Positions 8,773 through 17,745 of a stretch of DNA of 64,000 nucleotides are shown piece by piece (within the stretch, counting starts at the first letter, position 1; every line of letters starts with the position of its first letter). The DNA comes from Nonomuraea typhae (GTDB taxonomy: Bacteria; Actinomycetota; Actinomycetes; Streptosporangiales; Streptosporangiaceae). The notes under the pieces are model-generated. The model was not told the DNA's origin and ran no database searches. It worked only from the letters and a program-made list of their open reading frames with translations. Location of the stretch: assembly GCF_009760925.1 (NCBI RefSeq), contig NZ_VRLV01000015.1, forward strand, positions 1 through 64,000. Direction: 5' to 3'. A program made the translations under genes and the position numbers.

Positions 8773-9387
8773 TCACTGGTTTGCGCGGTTGCGGTCGTAC
8801 AGCAGGCAGATCGCGCTGCTGTCGGTGGTGTGGGCGGCGGTGAGCGACCATGAGGCGGCCGTGCCGTCGGGGAACAGACGGGCGCCGCCGCCGAGGAGTT
8901 CGGGGCACTGGGTGATGCTGAGCCGGTCGACCTCGTCGGCCTCCAGCAGTTGCCGGATGACGCTGCTGCTGGCCAGGACAATGATGTCGCCGCCTTCCTC
9001 TTTCCTGAGCTGTTTGACGGCGGTGGCCGGGTCGGTGGTGGCCAGGCGCGCGTTGTCCCAGTCCGTCTGCCCGAGGGTGCCGGAGAAGACGATCTTGTCC
9101 ACGTCGTTGAGCCAGCGCGCGAAGGTGCGGTCATCGGGGTCGGCGTCCTCATCGTCGGCGACGGCGGGCCAGAAACCGGCGAATCCCTCGTAGTTCTTAC
9201 GGCCGAGCAGGGCAGTGGTGGCTGTGCCGGTGACGGCGACCATGTGCGAGCGGGCGCCCCGGGTGAGGGCGTGCGGGACGACCCAGCTTCCGTCGTATTC
9301 GCCGCCCGGGCCCGTGACGCGACCGTCGAGGGACAGGGCGATGTTGGCGACGACGGTACGCGGACGGCGGATGTGTTCGGTGGTCAT
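8773..9387 (-). CDS. Dihydrofolate reductase-like (RibD C-terminal domain) protein, tandem paralogue
   Basis: 204 residues from ATG 9387 (AAAGGG upstream). Landmarks are VVANIALSLDGRVTGPGG, ALLGRKNYEGF, VDKIVFSGTL, DIIVLASSSVIRQLLEADEV and CPELLGGGARLFPDG. The core is aligned feature by feature with the neighbour at 8035. The start is chosen over longer frames because they run antisense into the divergent LAL gene. It is divergent from the LAL regulator at 9515 with a 127-bp gap, which makes control by that regulator likely. Confidence 0.8.
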   Translation of the reverse strand: MTTEHIRRPRTVVANIALSLDGRVTGPGGEYDGSWVVPHALTRGARSHMVAVTGTATTALLGRKNYEGFAGFWPAVADDEDADPDDRTFARWLNDVDKIVFSGTLGQTDWDNARLATTDPATAVKQLRKEEGGDIIVLASSSVIRQLLEADEVDRLSITQCPELLGGGARLFPDGTAASWSLTAAHTTDSSAICLLYDRNRANQ

Positions 9388-9514
9388 CACTGACCCTTTC
9401 GGTGGCCGGCGGGTGATGTGCCGGCGCTCGTTGCCGGTGTGACCAGGTTGTCTTGCCGGGTGGCATGCTGTCGTCGTCAGACTTGGTGAGATCGAGTCCG
9501 GGCTTGGGGGCGAG

Positions 9515-12391
9515 GTGGGGATGGTCGGGTCGGCTGCCGGCCTGGTCCTGGTCGGCCGGCACAGGCACAGTGCCGCGATCTTGGCGGCGTATGAGCGGGC
9601 TCGCTCGCGTCGGCCGGTCACCGTCCTGGTCTGTGGTGAGGCGGGGATCGGCAAGTCCCGGCTGGTGGCCGCCGTGACGTGGGATCTGCCTGGTGAGCCG
9701 CTGGTTCTGGCGGGGGGTTGTCTAGAACTGGGTGCGGAGGGCGCTCCGTACGTGCCGTTCGTCGCCATCGTGCGCGAACTCGTCCGCCGGCTCGGCCGCG
9801 AGCGGGTGCGGGCTCTGCTGCCGCAGGCGGGATCGGTGCTCGGTGATTGGCTGCCGGACCTTGGTCCGGCGCCGCGGCAGTACGCGCGGATCAGGCTGCT
9901 GGAGGAGATGCTGGCATTGATCAGCCGGGTGTCGGAGATCCTGCCGGTCGTCGTCGTGATCGAGGACCTGCACTGGGCTGATGCCTCCAGCCGGGAGCTG
10001 TTCGCCTACCTGGCCCGCAATCTGGCGGGCAGTGCCGTCCTGCTGATCGGTACGGTCCGTACCGGCGAGCTCGCCGCGGGACACCCGAACCGCAGGCTGC
10101 TGGCCGAGCTGAGCCGCGGCGGCGACGTGGTACGCCTGGTTCTGGACCCACTGGAGCACGAGCACGTGGCCGAGTTGCTCGCGCTGCTCGACGGGCGGCC
10201 GCCGGAGCGGTCGCGGAGCGTCCGGATCCACCGGCGTAGCGGCGGCAACCCGCTGTTCGTCGAGGCGCTGCGCAGCGCCGATGAGGCGGCGGCCGACGAC
10301 CTGAGAACCCTGTTGCTCGATCGGATCACCAGCCTGCCCGACCCCGCACGCGAGGTGATGGCGATGCTGGCGGTGGCCGGCGCCGACGTGACCGACGAGA
10401 TCCTGTACGAGATCGCCACCATGCCGGAGGAACTGCTGGTGTCGGCCCTGACCGATCTGGCCGGGCGGGAACTCGTGACGGCCGGCGAAGAGGGGTATGC
10501 GGTCCGGCACGACCTGATCCGGGAGGCGGTGTACGCGTCGCTGCTGCCGGCCAAGCGGCGTCGCATGCACGCCCGGTACGCCGGCGCACTCGATTGCCGC
10601 GCGGCCGGAAGTGCCGCGCTGGCAGAGCACTGGACGGCTGCCGGGGAGTTTGCGCGCGCATTGCCGGCCGCATGGCGAGCTGCCGAGCGCGCCGGCCGCC
10701 AGAACGCCTACGACGAGCAGCTCCACCTCCTCGAAATGGTACTGACGCAATGGACGCGGGTCGCCGACCCGCCACAGCTCATCGGCGCCGACCGTACGGC
10801 CGTGCTGGAACAGGCGGCCTCAGCGGCCTTCGCAGCGGGCAAGTCCGCGGTCGGCATCGCCCACTGCACCGCGGCGTTGGACATGCTCGACCCGGCGATG
10901 GATGCGCACCGCGTGGCCGGGCTGCTCGGCCTGCGCGGCCGCATGCAGAACCGCACTGACGGCACCGGAGCACACGACTTGGAGCGCGCGGTCACGCTGC
11001 TGCCACCGGGCCGGTCGGACGCCTCGGACGCGCTGCGTAGCCGCCTGCTGTCCGCTCTGGGCTTCATCGGCGTCGTGGCACATCATCCCGACCGGGTACG
11101 GCACCACGCGGCCGAGGCGCTGCGCATCGCCGAGCGGCTCGACGACGACCGGCTGCGAGCGCCGGCCCTGCTGATAGCGGCCCAGCTCGACGGCACCGCC
11201 GGGGAGCTGGAATCGGCCAGACGCACCTTCGGTGAGGCCCGCCGCATCGCCGAGGCGGCCGGGGACGAGCACACCTTCCTGACCACTTTCCAATGGGAGG
11301 CGGATGCCATCGAGGCCTGCGGCCAGTATGCGCAGGCGGCGGACATGGCCCACGCCGGGCAGCAGGCCGCGCAACGGCTCGGCCAGGCCCGATCCCGCGG
11401 CAGCATGCTCGCCGCGGCACGCGCCTTCCCCCTGACGTTCCTGGGCCGATGGGACGAGGCCCTCGCGGTCGTCCAAGACGCGCTCGCTGAAGGCCCGCCA
11501 CCACTCTACGCCGCGTTCCTGCGCCTGGCAGCCGCCGACATCGCGCGCTGCCGAGGCGAGATCGGCCGGTTCGAGACACTGCTGCGTCAGCTGACGGAGT
11601 TCGCCCGGCACACGCTCGCGGCGACCGAGGTCAAAGCCGGCCTGGCCCTGCAGCGGATTGCCTGGGCGCTCGACCAAGGTGACCCGGACTTGGCCGATCG
11701 CATCCTCGGCGAGCATCTGGCGCCGCCACCCGCCTGGCCGCCGCACTACCTGCTGCGGCTCGCCGTGCTCGGGGCCCGGGTGCAGCGCATACGACGGAGC
11801 TCGGCCCCGCGCAACCGGCAGGTCGCCCACCACAGCGCCGACCGGCTCGCCGACCTCGACCGCATGATTGCCACCGTGCGGCCCGCCGCACCGACGCTCA
11901 CCGCCTACGGCCTCACCTTCCACGCGACAGCCACTTCTGACAACTTGCCCGCCTGGGACCAGGCCGCCGCGGCCTGGCGCGACCTCGGCAACCGCTACGA
12001 GACCGCGGCCGTGCTGACCGATGCGGCAAGCACCGCCCTGGCGACCAACAACCGGCCCGGCGCCCGCTCCCGACTTCGCGAGGCGCACGCCATCGCCACC
12101 GATCTGGGCGCTGAACCGCTGCTCGCACGCATCAACGACCTCACCGACCGTGGCCGCCTCGGCGACGCGGCCACGGCCCCGGCGCGTCGCGTCTTCGATC
12201 TGACCCGCCGCGAACTGGACGTGCTGCGCCTGCTCGCCCACGGACGATCCAATCCCCAGATCGCCGGGGAGTTGTTCATCACCACCAACACCGTCGCCAC
12301 CCATGTGGCCAGAATCCTCACCAAGCTTGGCGTCTCCACCCGCACAGAGGCCGCCACCCGAGCCCACCAAGCCGGCATCTTCGACACCTGA
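9515..12391 (+). CDS. LuxR-family large ATP-binding regulator (LAL)
   Basis: 958 residues. The N-terminal AAA-type module has Walker A GEAGIGKS at 41-48 and Walker B VVVIEDLHWAD near 147-157. A long helical TPR-like middle follows, and a C-terminal LuxR HTH (about 893-950) reads LTRRELDVLRLLAHGRSN, AGELFITTNTVATHVARIL and TKLGVSTRTEA. It should be an ATP-dependent transcription activator. It is divergent from the DHFR-like/hydrolase genes (9387 leftward), its most likely targets. The start could be GTG 9515 or ATG 9521; both sit in GGGGCGAGGTGGGG. Confidence 0.85.
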   Translation: MGMVGSAAGLVLVGRHRHSAAILAAYERARSRRPVTVLVCGEAGIGKSRLVAAVTWDLPGEPLVLAGGCLELGAEGAPYVPFVAIVRELVRRLGRERVRALLPQAGSVLGDWLPDLGPAPRQYARIRLLEEMLALISRVSEILPVVVVIEDLHWADASSRELFAYLARNLAGSAVLLIGTVRTGELAAGHPNRRLLAELSRGGDVVRLVLDPLEHEHVAELLALLDGRPPERSRSVRIHRRSGGNPLFVEALRSADEAAADDLRTLLLDRITSLPDPAREVMAMLAVAGADVTDEILYEIATMPEELLVSALTDLAGRELVTAGEEGYAVRHDLIREAVYASLLPAKRRRMHARYAGALDCRAAGSAALAEHWTAAGEFARALPAAWRAAERAGRQNAYDEQLHLLEMVLTQWTRVADPPQLIGADRTAVLEQAASAAFAAGKSAVGIAHCTAALDMLDPAMDAHRVAGLLGLRGRMQNRTDGTGAHDLERAVTLLPPGRSDASDALRSRLLSALGFIGVVAHHPDRVRHHAAEALRIAERLDDDRLRAPALLIAAQLDGTAGELESARRTFGEARRIAEAAGDEHTFLTTFQWEADAIEACGQYAQAADMAHAGQQAAQRLGQARSRGSMLAAARAFPLTFLGRWDEALAVVQDALAEGPPPLYAAFLRLAAADIARCRGEIGRFETLLRQLTEFARHTLAATEVKAGLALQRIAWALDQGDPDLADRILGEHLAPPPAWPPHYLLRLAVLGARVQRIRRSSAPRNRQVAHHSADRLADLDRMIATVRPAAPTLTAYGLTFHATATSDNLPAWDQAAAAWRDLGNRYETAAVLTDAASTALATNNRPGARSRLREAHAIATDLGAEPLLARINDLTDRGRLGDAATAPARRVFDLTRRELDVLRLLAHGRSNPQIAGELFITTNTVATHVARILTKLGVSTRTEAATRAHQAGIFDT

Positions 12392-12508
12392 CAGTAAGCT
12401 GGGCCCCATCAAGCAGGGGATCCTGGAATCGGCCATAACGTTCAGCTTCCAGGTCACCGACGCCACTGACCGCGGTCTGCTTATCTGGACCGCAAGCGGC
12501 CGACGGCC

Positions 12509-12678
12509 ATGAGCTGCATCGATGACGCCGTGGTATCCAGAGGCATGGACCGAGGCTTCGGCCAGACGGTTTACCGTCATCTGTCTTCGGTCGCTCATGG
12601 CGCCGAGGCCGGGCTCGTCGGCTCGCTGCTCGAGATAGCGGTCGCAGGCACGCATATGACATTCGGCAAGAACGCTGA
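12509..12678 (+). pseudogene. 5' part of an unknown gene interrupted by an IS
   Basis: From ATG 12509 (or 12545) the frame reads VYRHLSSVAHGAEAGLVGSL and GTHMTFGKNA up to the IS at 12679. Joining to the sequence after the IS, with one copy of the TGA target duplication removed, continues the frame without a break into EQHAKHFIVPVLVHVSMAER. The protein family is not recognised; the SVAHG helix is reminiscent of uncharacterised actinobacterial helical proteins. Confidence 0.45.
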
Positions 12679-13760
12679 CTGAGCGTTTGGTCCTGGGTGT
12701 GGTTGGTTTGCCCTGCTTCCGGAGCGCTGCGTCGTGAGGCTGTAGTTACTGGTGGGTCTGCCGCTGCAACTGGGACGACAGAGGGGCACTTCGCTCACAA
12801 ACCTCCTGTCTCATCCCAGAATGCCCAGCTCACAGGGCTTTGTCCTGGTGGCCAAGCCCGCCCGGGCGCGGTACATCGGAAACATGACTCCACCCGGCAG
12901 CTACCCCAGCGACCTGTCCGACGAACGCTGGGAGCTGATCGCGCCCATCCTGAACGCCTGGCGAGCCGAGCGCCGGGGCCAGGGCCTCGACATCGGCCGC
13001 CCGCCCGAACACGACCTACGCCACGTCATGAACGCGATCTTGTACGTAGACCGCACCGGCATCCCCTGACGCTACCTACCCCACGACCTCCCGCCCTGGG
13101 CCACGGTGTACGGCTACTTCGCCAAATGGCAGCACGACGGCATCTTCACCCAGCTGTCCGGGCTGCTACGCGCCCTCGTCCGCACCCAGCAAGGCCGCGA
13201 TCCGGAACCGACCGCCTGCATCCTGGACTCCCAGACCATCAAGACCTCCGCCAACGTCCCGCTCTCGCAGCAGGCACAGACGCAGGCGAACGCATCATCG
13301 GCCGCAAACGCCATATCGGCACCGACACCCTCGGCCTGCTGCTGACCGTCCTGGTGACCGCAGCCAGCGTCTCCGACACCGCCGCCGGCACCCGGCTACT
13401 GACCCGCATCGCCGCAGCCCACCCCCGCATTCGCAAAGCCTGGGTGGACTCCGGCTACCGCACCACCGCCATCAACCACGGCGCCCGCCTGGGCATCGAC
13501 GTGCACCCCGTCCACCGCCCACCCGGAACCAGAGGCTTCACGATCATCCCGCGACGCTGGTGCGTGGAGCGGACCTTCGGCTGGCTCATGCACCACCGGC
13601 GGCTGGCCCGCGACTACGAGACCCACCCGCACCGCTCCGACGCCATGATCCACCTCGCCATGATCGACCTCATGGCACGCAGACTCACCGGCCAAGCCAC
13701 ACCGAACTGGCGCGGAACCTAACCCAGGACCAAACACCAATCAACCGACCAAACGCTCAG
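12679..13760. mobile_element. IS5-family element (TNA-target type), 1,082 bp
   Basis: Terminal inverted repeats ctgagcgtttggtc (12679-12692) and gaccaaacgctcag (13747-13760) are perfect over 14 bp. They are flanked by the direct repeat TGA (12676-12678 and 13761-13763). A TNA target duplicated as 3 bp is established for the ISL2/IS1031 groups of IS5. Removal of the IS plus one TGA restores a reading frame across the site. The transposase inside is broken, so the copy cannot move unaided. Confidence 0.85.
12884..13722 (+). pseudogene. IS5-family transposase, nonsense and frameshift mutated
   Basis: ATG 12884 starts YPSDLSDERWELIAPIL. A TGA at 13067-13069 replaces the Trp of the conserved GxPWRYLPHDLPPW stretch. 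After it come VYGYFAKWQHDGIF and the first Asp in ILDSQTIKTS. A frame change near 13290 leads to GRKRHIGTDTLGLLLTVLV, the second Asp in VDSGYR and the Glu in VERTFGWLMHHRRL. All three catalytic residues survive. The gene is inactivated by one stop and one frameshift. Confidence 0.85.
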
Positions 13761-13973
13761 TGAGCAGCACGCGAAGCACTTCATCGTTCCAGTGCTCGTC
13801 CATGTGTCCATGGCCGAGCGCTTCATCGCCCACTTCGCTGGAGCACGGTCTGGTGGAACCCCGCGCGTGACGATGCACTCAGCTTCTGGGTCGACCACGC
13901 CCCCCGCGAGGCAACGGCAGTGCCAGACGAGACCGGCGACGAGCAGGCAGGGAATACCGCACCCTTGGAATAG
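13761..13973 (+). pseudogene. 3' part of the IS-interrupted unknown gene
   Basis: The frame entering from 12678 continues as EQHAKHFIVPVLVHVSMAER and FIAHFAG. After a probable frameshift near 13840 it ends as WSTVWWNPARDDALSFWVDH, APREATAVPDETGDEQ and a TAG at 13971. Only the IS junction and the coding character are certain. Confidence 0.4.
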
Positions 13974-13984
13974 GTGCTCTGCCC

Positions 13985-14867
13985 CAGTAAATGATCAAGT
14001 GATGGGCATCGGGCAGATCGTCGTGCCCGGCACGCCGCGCGACTCGCTGTACATCCTGGACTGCCTGATCAACATCGACGCCGGGCTGAAACCCGAGCTG
14101 GTCACGACCGACCAGGCATCCGATTCGGACACGGTATTCGGGATCTTCTCCATGCTCGGCTACCGGTTCGCACCGCGCTTCGCCGACCTGGGCGACCAGC
14201 GCTTCTGACGCGCCGACCTGCCCGACGGCACGACGCCGGCGTATGGGCCGCTGGAGGCGATCGCCCGCAACAAGATCAACAGGCGGAAGATCACTACGCA
14301 GTGGGCGGACATGACCCGGGTGGCCGGATCGCTGGTGACCACCAGGTGCGCGCCTACGACCTGCTGCACATGTTCGCCCGCAACGGGCGCCCGACCCCGC
14401 TGGGGCAGGCCTTCGCCGAGTACGGCCGCATCGACAAGACCCTGCACCTGCTGTCGATTCTGGACCCGATCGACGACACCTACCGTCGCAAGCTCAACAA
14501 ACAGCTCACCGTGCAGGAGTCGAGGCACCGGCTCGCCCGTAGGATCTGTCACGGCAACGGCGGGCAGATCCGGAAGGCGTATCGGGAGGGCCAAGAAGAT
14601 CAACTCGCCGCGTTGGGGCTGGTCGTCAATGCGGTCGCGCTGTGGAATTCCAGGTACCTGTCGGCCGCCGTCGACCTGCTGCGCGCCCAGGGCGTCCCGG
14701 TCAAGGATGAGGACGCTGCCCGGCTCAGTCCGCTCGGGCACGCCCACCTGAATGTCCTGAGCCGCTACGCCATCTCCTCCTCCGCCCCCGCCGAATGCCT
14801 ACGCCAGCTCGGCGAGATCCCTGAGCTGTCCGATGGCGAGGGCGCAGTGGATGAGGAGGGCGTATAG
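13985..14867 (+). pseudogene. Tn3-family TnpA transposase C-terminal fragment
   Basis: Conserved TnpA text runs through MGIGQIVVPGTPRDSLYILD, TTDQASDSDTVFGIFSMLGY and RFAPRFADLGDQRF, then a TGA (14206-14208) in place of Trp. It continues PLEAIARNKINRRKITTQW and, after a frameshift near 14335, AYDLLHMFARNGRPTPLGQA, LTVQESRHRLARRICHG and EDAARLSPLGHAHLN, ending at 14867. This is about the last 290 of the usual 980-1000 residues, with the second catalytic Asp of TDQAS present. The N-terminal two-thirds is gone. I found no 38-bp Tn3 end. Confidence 0.85.
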
Positions 14868-14906
14868 AAAGCGCTTGGCTGACCGCTTCACCGCCGGGTG
14901 CTGTCC

Positions 14907-15293
14907 CTACGCCTGCTCCTTGTAGACCGCCTCGATGTTGTTGCCGTCCGGGTCATCCACGAACGCGCAATAGGCGCGATACTCCGGCCAAAGCCGGGGT
15001 TCGTACCGGGACTTGCCGCCAGCCGCCAGCGCGGCCGCGTAGAAGGCGTCGACCGTGGCCCGGTCGCGGGCCGTGAACGCGATGTGCGCGCCCCGTGTCA
15101 CCGTGGCATCCCCCGCGGGATAGAGCCCGAAGGACGGGGTGTCCAGCTCCTCCTCCCAAAACTCCGCTCCACCGTCAGCCTCCTCCCCGACGACACCGAG
15201 AGGCTTCAGTGCGGCGGTGTAGAAGCGCGTACTCGCCTCGAGGTCCGATGCGATGAAGGTCACGTGGTGGATGAAGGGCCATCTTTCTGTCAT
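14907..15293 (-). CDS. VOC (glyoxalase/bleomycin resistance) family protein
   Basis: 128 residues from ATG 15293. The fold is shown by PFIHHVTFIASDLEASTRFY at the start, GAHIAFTARDRATVDAFYAA in the middle and CAFVDDPDGNNIEAVYKEQ at the end, the standard vicinal-oxygen-chelate layout with metal-ligand positions His (first strand) and Glu (last strand). The protein is a small cytoplasmic dimer type. Members include isomerases, dioxygenases and antibiotic-binding proteins, and nothing here distinguishes them. It stands between a dead Tn3 transposase and a serine recombinase, so it may be transposon cargo. Confidence 0.8.
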   Translation of the reverse strand: MTERWPFIHHVTFIASDLEASTRFYTAALKPLGVVGEEADGGAEFWEEELDTPSFGLYPAGDATVTRGAHIAFTARDRATVDAFYAAALAAGGKSRYEPRLWPEYRAYCAFVDDPDGNNIEAVYKEQA

Positions 15294-15455
15294 GACCGCG
15301 AAGTCTACGAGAGTCCGGCGCCGACACCTCGCGCCGGGCCTCATGTAGTTCGCCGAGCACAGCGCGGCCCCGGGAGCATTAGCCGGGGGCGCCGGGAAAC
15401 GAGTGACTCTGCGATAGCTGCGCGGCTCGCGACCCCTTTCCTCGAGGAGCCTTCG

Positions 15456-16166
15456 GTGCGGATCGTCTACTCCCGCTCGTCCACCGCAACGCAGGCGCTG
15501 CTGCGGCAGCGGCACATCCTCACCGAGGCCGGACTGCTGGTGCGGACCGAAGGCGTCGCCGAAGGGTTTCGCCCGGCCGAGGGGGTGCTGCTGTTCGAGG
15601 ACCCGGCCACCACCTCCAAGATCCCCGCGCGGGAGCGGCCCGCGTTCGCCAGGGTCGCCGCCGCCGCGCACCCCGGGGACGTCCTGACGGTGTCGGAGCT
15701 GTTTCGGCTGTGCCGCGACCTGATCGACATCCACGCCGTCCGCGACTGGTGCCAGGTCCGTGGCGTCGCCCTGCGCGTCCTGTCGGGACCGCTGTCGAAC
15801 TTCCATGACCTCTCGGCGAACGACGCGACGACAGCGCTGCTCATCAATGTGATCACCGCTGTGGGGCAGTTCCAGCGCGACCTGCAGAACGAGCTGACCG
15901 CCGAGGGGATCGCCGCCGCTGAAGCCGAAGGCCGCTACCGCGGTCGGCCGCCCGCCCTGGCCGGTGCCCGGCTTGAGGAGGTACGGTCGGCGTTCGCCGA
16001 CCATGGCGCTTCGATCGCGGCTCTCGCCCGTGCGCATGGAGTCAGTCGGGCTGCCATCCGAACCGCACTGACCGGGCTACTGCCCGGCCAGCCGGGTCCG
16101 CCCTCGCTCATCCCGACCGAGGGCGGACCCGCTGCGCGAGACGACCCTGCCGAAGCGTCCAGCTAA
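15456..16166 (+). CDS. Serine recombinase (resolvase family)
   Basis: 236 residues from GTG 15456, with GAGGAGC 9 nt upstream. The start IVYSRSSTATQALLRQRHIL is a resolvase opening with the nucleophile Ser in SRSST. Later come a DVLTVSELFRLCRD segment, the long dimer helix around FQRDLQNELTAEGIAAAEAE and GRYRGRPPAL, and a C-terminal HTH SIAALARAHGVSRAAIRTAL. It is slightly longer than Tn3 TnpR (about 185) because of a linker and a 35-residue tail. Together with the TnpA remnant at 13985 it is probably what is left of a Tn3-type transposon. It looks intact. Confidence 0.8.
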   Translation: MRIVYSRSSTATQALLRQRHILTEAGLLVRTEGVAEGFRPAEGVLLFEDPATTSKIPARERPAFARVAAAAHPGDVLTVSELFRLCRDLIDIHAVRDWCQVRGVALRVLSGPLSNFHDLSANDATTALLINVITAVGQFQRDLQNELTAEGIAAAEAEGRYRGRPPALAGARLEEVRSAFADHGASIAALARAHGVSRAAIRTALTGLLPGQPGPPSLIPTEGGPAARDDPAEASS

Positions 16167-16327
16167 GTTACTCGCGGGTACCGCCAACGGCTGTCCGCAG
16201 GTTCCTCAACCCCGGTGGTGGCGGAAGGCTCGGCTATCTCTTCCGGGTGATGTGCAGGCGGATGCGGAAATCCCTGGGGAGTTCGCACAAGACACCAGAG
16301 AAAGATCGCATTTCTAAAGGAAGCAAT

Positions 16328-16540
16328 ATGCACACGAAATTATTGAAGGTGCAAGATGCACTTGACATCGCCTGCAGGAGGACGAATGGCCATTGGTCAA
16401 CTGGCACTTTCACGTCACAGTCCAACTCCAGCCGCATGCGTGGCCGGCCGTTGACGGGGTCCGGCCAGGCAGGGTTCCGGAGAAGGGGCGGAGAGACCAT
16501 GATCGTCCGGCTGTCCGTGCTGCGGGCAGGTGAGCGATGA
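16328..16540 (+). CDS. Possible small protein, A/T-rich start
   Basis: ATG 16328 has a good ribosome site (AAAGGA) and opens MHTKLLKVQDALDIACRRTN. The codons in this first part are AT-rich and include a TTA, which is rare in actinomycetes and depends on the bldA tRNA. The remaining 50 residues are Arg/Gly/Ser-rich and not clearly coding. It could be a peptide gene or chance. No family is recognised. Confidence 0.2.
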   Translation: MHTKLLKVQDALDIACRRTNGHWSTGTFTSQSNSSRMRGRPLTGSGQAGFRRRGGETMIVRLSVLRAGER

Positions 16541-17082
16541 GCTCGCTGCGCTGGCTGCGTGGAGGCAACCTGCCGGCCGAGGCCGGCAGGTTGCCTCGGG
16601 CGAGGCCGGCTGGTCGGCGAGCTGAGCGCGGCGCTGGAGCAATCACGGCTGGTGACCGCTGTCGGCGCGGCGGGCGTGGGAAAGACCCGCGTCGTGGTGC
16701 ACACCGCTCGCCGCCTGCTTGAGCGGCGCCGCTATGCCGATGACGTCTGGCTGGCCGACCTGTTCCCGCTCGACGATCCCGCGGCGCTGGCGCACGCCGT
16801 CGCAACGGCCTGCGGCCTGGCCGCGTGTCTCCGATCGCAGCGACCTCACGCCTTTGACGCAAGCCCTGGCCGACCAGCAGCTTGCTGCTGGTGCTCGACA
16901 CCTGCGAGCGCCTGATCCATGCCGTGCGAAATCTCGCATCCTTTCTGCTGGCCGCCGCGCCCAGACTGCAGATCCTGGCCACCGGCCGTGACCCGCTCGG
17001 CCTCGACGGCGAACACCTGGCCCATGTGGAGCAACCCCTTGTTTGGGAAGGTCAGCTGCCGGGGCCGTCGCGCATCACCTAG
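16537..17082 (+). pseudogene. ATPase-type transcriptional regulator remnant
   Basis: The traces are GGNLPAEAGRL, then in a second frame GELSAALEQSRLVTAVGAAG with Walker A GAAGVGKTR, then VWLADLFPLDDPAALAHAVA. After another frameshift the Walker B strand LLLVLDTCERLIHAVRNLAS and LQILATGRDPLGLDGEHLAH follow. This order is typical of AfsR/LuxR-type AAA regulators (GNLPAE..FVGR, TLTGPGGVGKTRLA, LLVLDNCEH). The gene ends after about 180 residues; HTH and TPR parts are missing. A 36-bp palindrome sits at the GNLPAE codons. Confidence 0.65.
16562..16597. repeat. 36-bp perfect palindrome
   Basis: Two 17-bp arms (gaggcaacctgccggcc and its exact complement) are separated by only ga at 16579-16580. The left arm is the coding text for GNLPAE of the ATPase remnant, and the right arm replaces the sequence expected next. 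It therefore looks like an inverted duplication of the gene rather than a terminator; no U-tract follows. Confidence 0.9.
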
Positions 17083-17271
17083 CCATGCGTATGGAGACGG
17101 TGCGGGAACGCCCCCTCCACGCGGCGTAGGGCTGGGGTTACCGCTCGCGGCTGGCGTGCAGGCCCCCGGGTAGGGAGCACTCCTCGTACGTGGGCATCTT
17201 TGCCGACGCCGAGCTGCGCATAAGGCGCATGCCGTCTCCCCCTCGAGCTTGATCGAGGCATGGGGTCCCGT

Positions 17272-17312
17272 TGATCAGAGCCGGTCTCGGTGATCAGATG
17301 AGCGTACTGATC
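17272..17312. promoter_or_regulatory. Candidate operator upstream of the P450 gene
   Basis: GATCAG at 17292 and CTGATC at 17307 form an inverted repeat with 9-bp spacing, and a further TTGATCAG lies at 17271-17278. The site is 22 bp before the P450 start codon, where a repressor would block transcription. The regulator is unknown. Confidence 0.4.
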
Positions 17313-17334
17313 TAAGGCGGGAGGACCTGGCGCG

Positions 17335-17610
17335 ATGACCGATGACATCGAATACGACCCCTACAGCCATGCGATCCAGGAAAATCCCTATCCGGTCTAC
17401 GCCGAGTTGCGGCGGCGGGCGCCGCTGTATCACAACACCGAGCGCGACTTTGTGGCCTTGTCCCGGCACGCCGACGTATTGGCCGCGATGCGCGATCCGG
17501 GCCTGTTCTCCAGCGTCTACGGCGATTCCCTGGATCTGTGGGGTCCAGAGGCTCCATTGGCGAGTTCACTGATCGCGATGGATGCGCCCAAGCTACCGGA
17601 GTACGCGTAG
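17335..17610 (+). pseudogene. Cytochrome P450, 5' part (gene split by insertion)
   Basis: ATG 17335 follows GGGAGGACC. The frame reads YDPYSHAIQENPYPVYAELR, RDFVALSRHADVLAAMRDPG and SSLIAMDAPK, which is the N-terminal 86 residues of an actinomycete class I P450 up to the normal MDPPEHT-type motif. At 17593 the homology stops; the frame ends at 17610. The rest of the gene resumes at 23741. The two parts (259 and 926 bases) together are exactly 395 codons, and joining them gives MDAPKHTKVRNLVSSGF, the expected family text. The gene is therefore one P450 cut by an insertion. Confidence 0.85.
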
Positions 17611-17745
17611 GTTCCTCTGTGGTCGGCGGACGTGAATAGGCGCATACTGGCAGCTCTGTGGACCGGCATGGACCCGTGAACAACCCTGCGGGATTCCGCG
17701 AGTTACTACACGATTCCATGAGTAGCTAATGTAATCTGCACGTTT

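Noticed and set aside
14868..15455. Tn3-type 38-bp terminal repeat or res site around the recombinase
   Set aside because: No GGGG-starting 38-bp end and no clear subsites could be matched; only the transposase and recombinase genes support a Tn3 origin.
16562..16597. Palindrome considered as a rho-independent terminator of the serine recombinase gene
   Set aside because: It is nearly 400 bp downstream of the stop, has a 2-base loop and coincides with coding text of the ATPase remnant.
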